Assembly: GCA_032719365.1 (NCBI GenBank)
Contig: CM064872.1
Location: forward strand, 59,658,296-59,722,295
From: Prinsepia uniflora
Lineage: Eukaryota > Streptophyta > Magnoliopsida > Rosales > Rosaceae
Reading direction: 5' to 3'
DNA: 64,000 nucleotides
Made by a program: the position numbers and the translations under genes. Numbering within the stretch: the first letter of the stretch is position 1; each line of letters opens with the position of its first letter. Positions 60,401-64,000 of this stretch are shown here, piece after piece. Below the pieces are notes generated by a model. It saw only the letters and a program-made list of their open reading frames with translations. It made no database searches and was not told the DNA's origin.

Positions 60401-60497
60401 GGAGGTTAGACGTCTGTTTGGCCCTCGTGTCATGCGTAAGTTAGACGGGAGCGGGGTTTAGCCCTTAATCCTGGGGGATTAGGGGTGGGCCCTGACA
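57486..60497 (+). repeat. 3' LTR of the 7.3-kb LARD
   Basis: 3012 bp. GTGAGTGGGC 59176-59185, ATGCATGCAT 59204 and 60142, GTTTAAAGAC array 59778-59960 with seven copies, GTCCACTCAC 60223-60232, ACCCTCCAGG just after. Confidence 0.95.
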
Positions 60498-62243
60498 AAT
60501 CATCACCACAGGTTATACCTTCAATGCCAATAAAACATACGCATATCAAACCATCATCATCATACGTCATGTTTCCCATTACCAAGGAATCACACATTTA
60601 TCACAAAATTCAATTTTATATTCAAATCCTTGTTCAAAAACCCAGGCCTAAGTCCAAAACCACAACTCGGTCATAACACCGTAAAACGTTTCATTAGAGC
60701 AACTCCCGTAAAACCATGCAGAAATCATATGAAATTCACAAATATCCAAAATCATGTTATCTCATGTCATTATTCTCATTCAATTCAAAATCACATTCAA
60801 ATCAGAAACCAAAATCGAATTTACGAAAATCCTCGAAAAATGCGTAATAAAATTTTATTAAAATAGTCATAAAATCACCGAAAATTCATGGAAAAGCCAC
60901 TCACTTCATTATCACCAAAGTCACATAAAAACAGATTTAAATGATGTAAGTATGCATGCATAGAAGTTTAGGGAAAGAACGTCCACTCACACACCGTCTG
61001 TAACGCCGAATTTCACTTTGCACGCATTCCTATAAATTCCAAAAATCTTACAACCTGTCAAAAACCACATCTATAGATCACTACTCATCCCATAAATCCT
61101 CTATTTTAATCCCATAATTTTCCGAAATTTTTAAACGTATTTAAAACGAACCATAAACCTTCGGACACCCAAAACTACCCCGAAACAGTGTCTGATCGAC
61201 TCAAAATCTATTCCAAAATATTTGTTACATCGAATGCTCAAAATTTCGTGTTGAACGAAAATCGAGAGCGCAACTCACGCGCCCATCAAATTCCTTGCGC
61301 ATGGTCCTTACACGCAGGGGTACTATAGCATCATTTTCAACCACGCGCAACTCGACCGACCTGCAACTCGGGTCACCCGACCCAGTCCCAAAACACTCGT
61401 TTTTAAATCTTTTTTCAATCCAATTCGTCTAATCTAATCTACAACAACCCAACAAGAGATCTAGAATTTTAAATCATGAGAAAACACACCCAAAAATTCT
61501 ATTTAAAACTCACCAATTCCGCCATGGGGTATTCACCGGTTCAGAGAAACTTCAACATCCAAATCACGAGCTAACAGCCCAGTTAACACTACAAGGGCTT
61601 CAGAAGATCAATCCCAGCCTTATTTCCAAGATTTCAGTTTGAAAACTAAGCCAACCAACCATGACCCGAAAACAACCTTCTCGGGCTCCCTACTCTTCCT
61701 CACGATCTCAGTCTCTCCTTCTTCTCTGTTTCAATTTTCTCTACCCTTCACCTTTCTCTCGTCTCTCTTCTGCTCATCTTTCCTTCATTTTCTTTTTGCT
61801 TTTATTTTTCTTTCTTCTCGACCTATCACCCCAAAATCACACACACAAGCACCATTTAAAAACAATCACACACCCATAAGTCGGTTGAAGTGGAAAAAAT
61901 ATCAGCCTATTCTAGAATTGGACACTTGTCCACATCCCATTGATTCCTATTGAAAAATGACCAAAATGCCCTTAGTGGCAAAATTACCAAATTTCCTCTA
62001 CATAACTTAGACCAAGAACGTAATTGTCTAATCTCCGTTTTTGGCATGCCTCTTGTCAACGTACTCGGAAGATCTAGGCCTTCCTAACGACGTTTTTGAA
62101 ATTGCCAAAAATCGTCCCGGTCAAAAAATCAACCTTTGATTTTGAACAAGAAAAGTCAACCTTTTGACTTTAGGGGCAAAATTGTCATTTTCGTGCAAAT
62201 TTTTCGATTTACCCTCGTTGAAGGTCTGGGTCCTTACACCTAC

Positions 62244-62286
62244 ATAGCCTTTTTTGATTCATTGTTTTGCATATGGAGAGCTTGGA
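62244..62286. other. short spacer between solo LTR K and LTR D
   Basis: Forty-three bases that do not visibly continue the gag relic. Confidence 0.4.
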
Positions 62287-64000
62287 TGTCAGGACCCGTC
62301 CCAAATATCACCTCGATATCCGGGACAAACCCTGCTCCCGTCTGACAATCACACTTAAAGTACCAAAAGAACCTCAAAATAACCATACGCATAACTATCA
62401 GACAAGGGAGTAAATATAATACAACCGTAATACAGAGCATAGTGTTATACAAAACAGGCACAAAAGTCCTACTAGGCTAATCTCGCAACGGAAGAACGTC
62501 GTAAAGCTCTATGCCTCGGTTCCTTCCTCAACGTTCACACCCAACGCTATCACCACGACCTGGAGGGTAAATTAAAACCAGAAAGTGTGAGTGGACTAAA
62601 AGAAATAAGAGTTTCATACACGATTTAGAAACAAACAAGGATTAAGAAAAACAATAAGGTTTTTCCCTCCGTTTTAAAATAAAGTATGCATGCCTAACTA
62701 AGTAGCAGAAAACCATCCATAAAACAGTATAACAAATATGCTAAGATCATAACATAAAAACCAAATCCACAAATATCAAGTCTGATCAAACCTGCTGGGT
62801 CTATCCGAGTCTTTAAACTCAAATCAGGCCTCAAATGTAATCCGAGTCTTTAAACTCCCGAGTCTTTAAACTCAATAGGCCTACGGGGGTAATAGCAATA
62901 TATCCGAGTCTTTAAACTCCCGAGTCTTTAAACTCAATCCGAGCCCGTCCCCGGTTAATCAGAATCCGGGTCTTTACATCCAATATCCAGATCCAGCAAA
63001 TCCAATCCAAAACCAATTGAAAACAAATTCGAAATCCATATCCAAACCCGAATCCGAAATCATCGGTCCGAAACCCTTACGGCGTCCAGAACCGTTATTC
63101 CGAACCCAAATCCGGAATTCCATTTTTCCGACTTTAAAATCAAATCTCGCATCTCGAAATCCGATTTTAAAACCAAAACCTTGATTACCAAAATCATATC
63201 TCATAACCCATGTATAACTATCAGAAAAAATTATAAATTGAAAACCCAAAAGCTTAGCATCAAAATCAGAAATCCATCTTTTCTCGAAAAAAGTGCAAAA
63301 ACCCGAAAATGTCTCGAAAAATGTGCAAGTATAGAAACCACATATAATCATCATTAAAAGCATAAAAACATATTTAAAATAATAAAACATAAATAAAAAT
63401 AGTTAGGCATGCTCGTAAGGAAAGAAAGAGTCCACTCACGAGTCAAAAAGTGTCAATCGCGCTCCGTGCGCTCCTCGACCGTCTCAGGCGTCTCTCGTCC
63501 TGTCAATAGGCACCAAAATAGGGTCACATATACGTCAAATACGCTAACCCTAATTTCCCCAATTTTTCGGGAATTTAATCGTAATTTAAATTTAAACCCT
63601 AAACTGTCCGGATCCTCGAACTAACCCGAAACAACGTCCGATTAACCTGGAACTTGTTCCAATGGATTCCTTATAAAATTTAGACCAAAAACCATGTTGG
63701 AAGGTTCTTTGGAATCCTCCCCACGCGCCCCCACGCGCCTCCTAAAGTGGCCGCGCGTGGGCCTCCCGCGCTGCTACAGTATCATCGTCTTCCTCGAGTC
63801 AGCCGGTTCGTCCATTGGGTTCGTCCAGTTCAACCATTCCAATCCGATTAGGTTCGTCCAGTTCCCAGCAATCCATTCCAGTCCTAAAACCTAGAAATAA
63901 AATCCCTAAACCCGTCGTCTTCATCCTCGAAATATTTTGCCCGAAACCCCTGTTTCGTGTTCCGGCCACCCAGGTCATCCCCCGTCACGGCACCAACCTC
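62287..64000 (-). repeat. LTR D, minus strand, running out of the window
   Basis: Starts TGTCAGGACCCGTCCC, the U5 end of a minus-strand LTR, and is closest to solo LTR I at 11020. GTGAGTGGAC 62587-62596, a GAGTCTTTAAACTC array at 62800-62980, GTCCACTCAC 63430-63439 and a CACGCG-rich block at about 63720-63770. Whether it is a solo LTR or part of an element cannot be told. Confidence 0.85.

Larger units (their letters stand above)
53224..60497 (+). mobile_element. non-autonomous large-LTR retrotransposon (LARD-like), 7.3 kb, plus strand
   Basis: LTRs 53224-56216 and 57486-60497 flank only 1.27 kb of internal DNA. The target duplication AATCA is perfect (53219-53223 and 60498-60502). A PBS (56219) and a polypurine tract (57473) are present, so reverse-transcription signals are intact, but no gag-pol is. 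The tail before the polypurine tract (AATTTCGGGGACAAAATT) resembles the 3' end of the chromovirus before its tract (AATTTCGGGGATGAAATT), suggesting descent from an autonomous element by internal loss. LTR divergence is uneven: about 7% in the first 330 bases, about 1-4% beyond. Confidence 0.93.
52322..62238 (-). mobile_element. solo LTR K, minus strand, split by the 53224-60497 element
   Basis: The two parts are 52322-53223 and 60503-62238, together about 2.64 kb. The start reads TAACAGGACCC, with TG mutated to TA, and the end is GGGTCCTTACA. The flanking CCTAC (52317-52321 and 62239-62243) is a perfect target duplication. In the gag relic of element C it has no internal region. The downstream GTGAGTGGAT is at 52492, the TCTGAGAC repeat block at about 52990-53155, and GTCCACTCAC at 60981-60990. 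Confidence 0.88.

Noticed and set aside
61639..61953. 104-codon plus frame rich in Ser/Phe
   Set aside because: C/T-rich leader-like LTR sequence read in the wrong direction; not a gene.
1..64000. CRISPR array, tRNA or rRNA genes
   Set aside because: No direct repeats with unique spacers and no tRNA cloverleaf or rRNA signature; TGGTATCAGAGC sites are primer binding sites, not tRNA genes.

Overview
The window is plant nuclear DNA. It contains LTR retrotransposons primed by initiator tRNA-Met, a chromodomain-type Ty3/gypsy polyprotein, L1-type LINE pieces, a MULE with a DUF1985/Ulp1-like passenger, GT-AG introns, and one host gene of a small plant-specific protein family. I read it as a eudicot with a repeat-rich genome and cannot name the species. 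I see no tRNA, rRNA, CRISPR or bacterial gene.

Layout. 1-1761 is a minus-strand LTR cut by the window edge. 1762-4222 is a decayed minus-strand retroelement with a gypsy-type transposon domain. 4223-10886 is AT-rich, with a broken LINE (ORF1 at 7743-8603, endonuclease at 10381-10886) split by an AT-rich stretch that ends in a large hairpin. 10887-19181 is stacked LTR fragments, including a clean solo LTR (11020-13887, TSD CAAAT). 19182-22783 is the only host-like island and carries the one convincing intact gene (20681-21181). 22784-28918 is a MULE relic with inverted arrays of short tandem repeats at its ends, interrupted by a solo LTR (25864-28728).

From 28919 to the end is a nest. An old element (LTR pieces at 28919 and 50238-51410, gag relic 51512-52316) received, in different places: a MITE-like repeat, itself split by a nearly complete Tekay/Del-like chromovirus (29380-39800); a 10.2-kb non-autonomous large-LTR element on the minus strand (40078-50232, TSD AGAAC); and a minus-strand solo LTR (52322-62238, TSD CCTAC). 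That solo LTR was itself split by a second non-autonomous element (53224-60497, TSD AATCA). A further minus-strand LTR starts at 62287 and leaves the window.

How the parts relate. The LTR elements whose PBS is visible share the tRNA-Met PBS and TGT...ACA-type ends, and almost all LTRs share an internal skeleton: a GTGAGTGGAC block followed by ATGCATGCAT, a roughly 1-kb segment with family-specific short tandem repeats, then (ATGCATGCAT) GTCCACTCAC and a CCCTCCAGG block. Only the 29380-39800 element carries a recognisable full gag-pol, and it is now broken by six TAG codons and one frameshift. The two gag-pol-less elements would have needed enzymes supplied in trans, plausibly by relatives of that chromovirus. 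The most unusual signals are the shared LTR skeleton (possibly an intron inside the LTR), the variable repeat slot, a conserved 26-nt palindrome, the all-TAG decay pattern, and the G-box/ACGT array in one LTR family.
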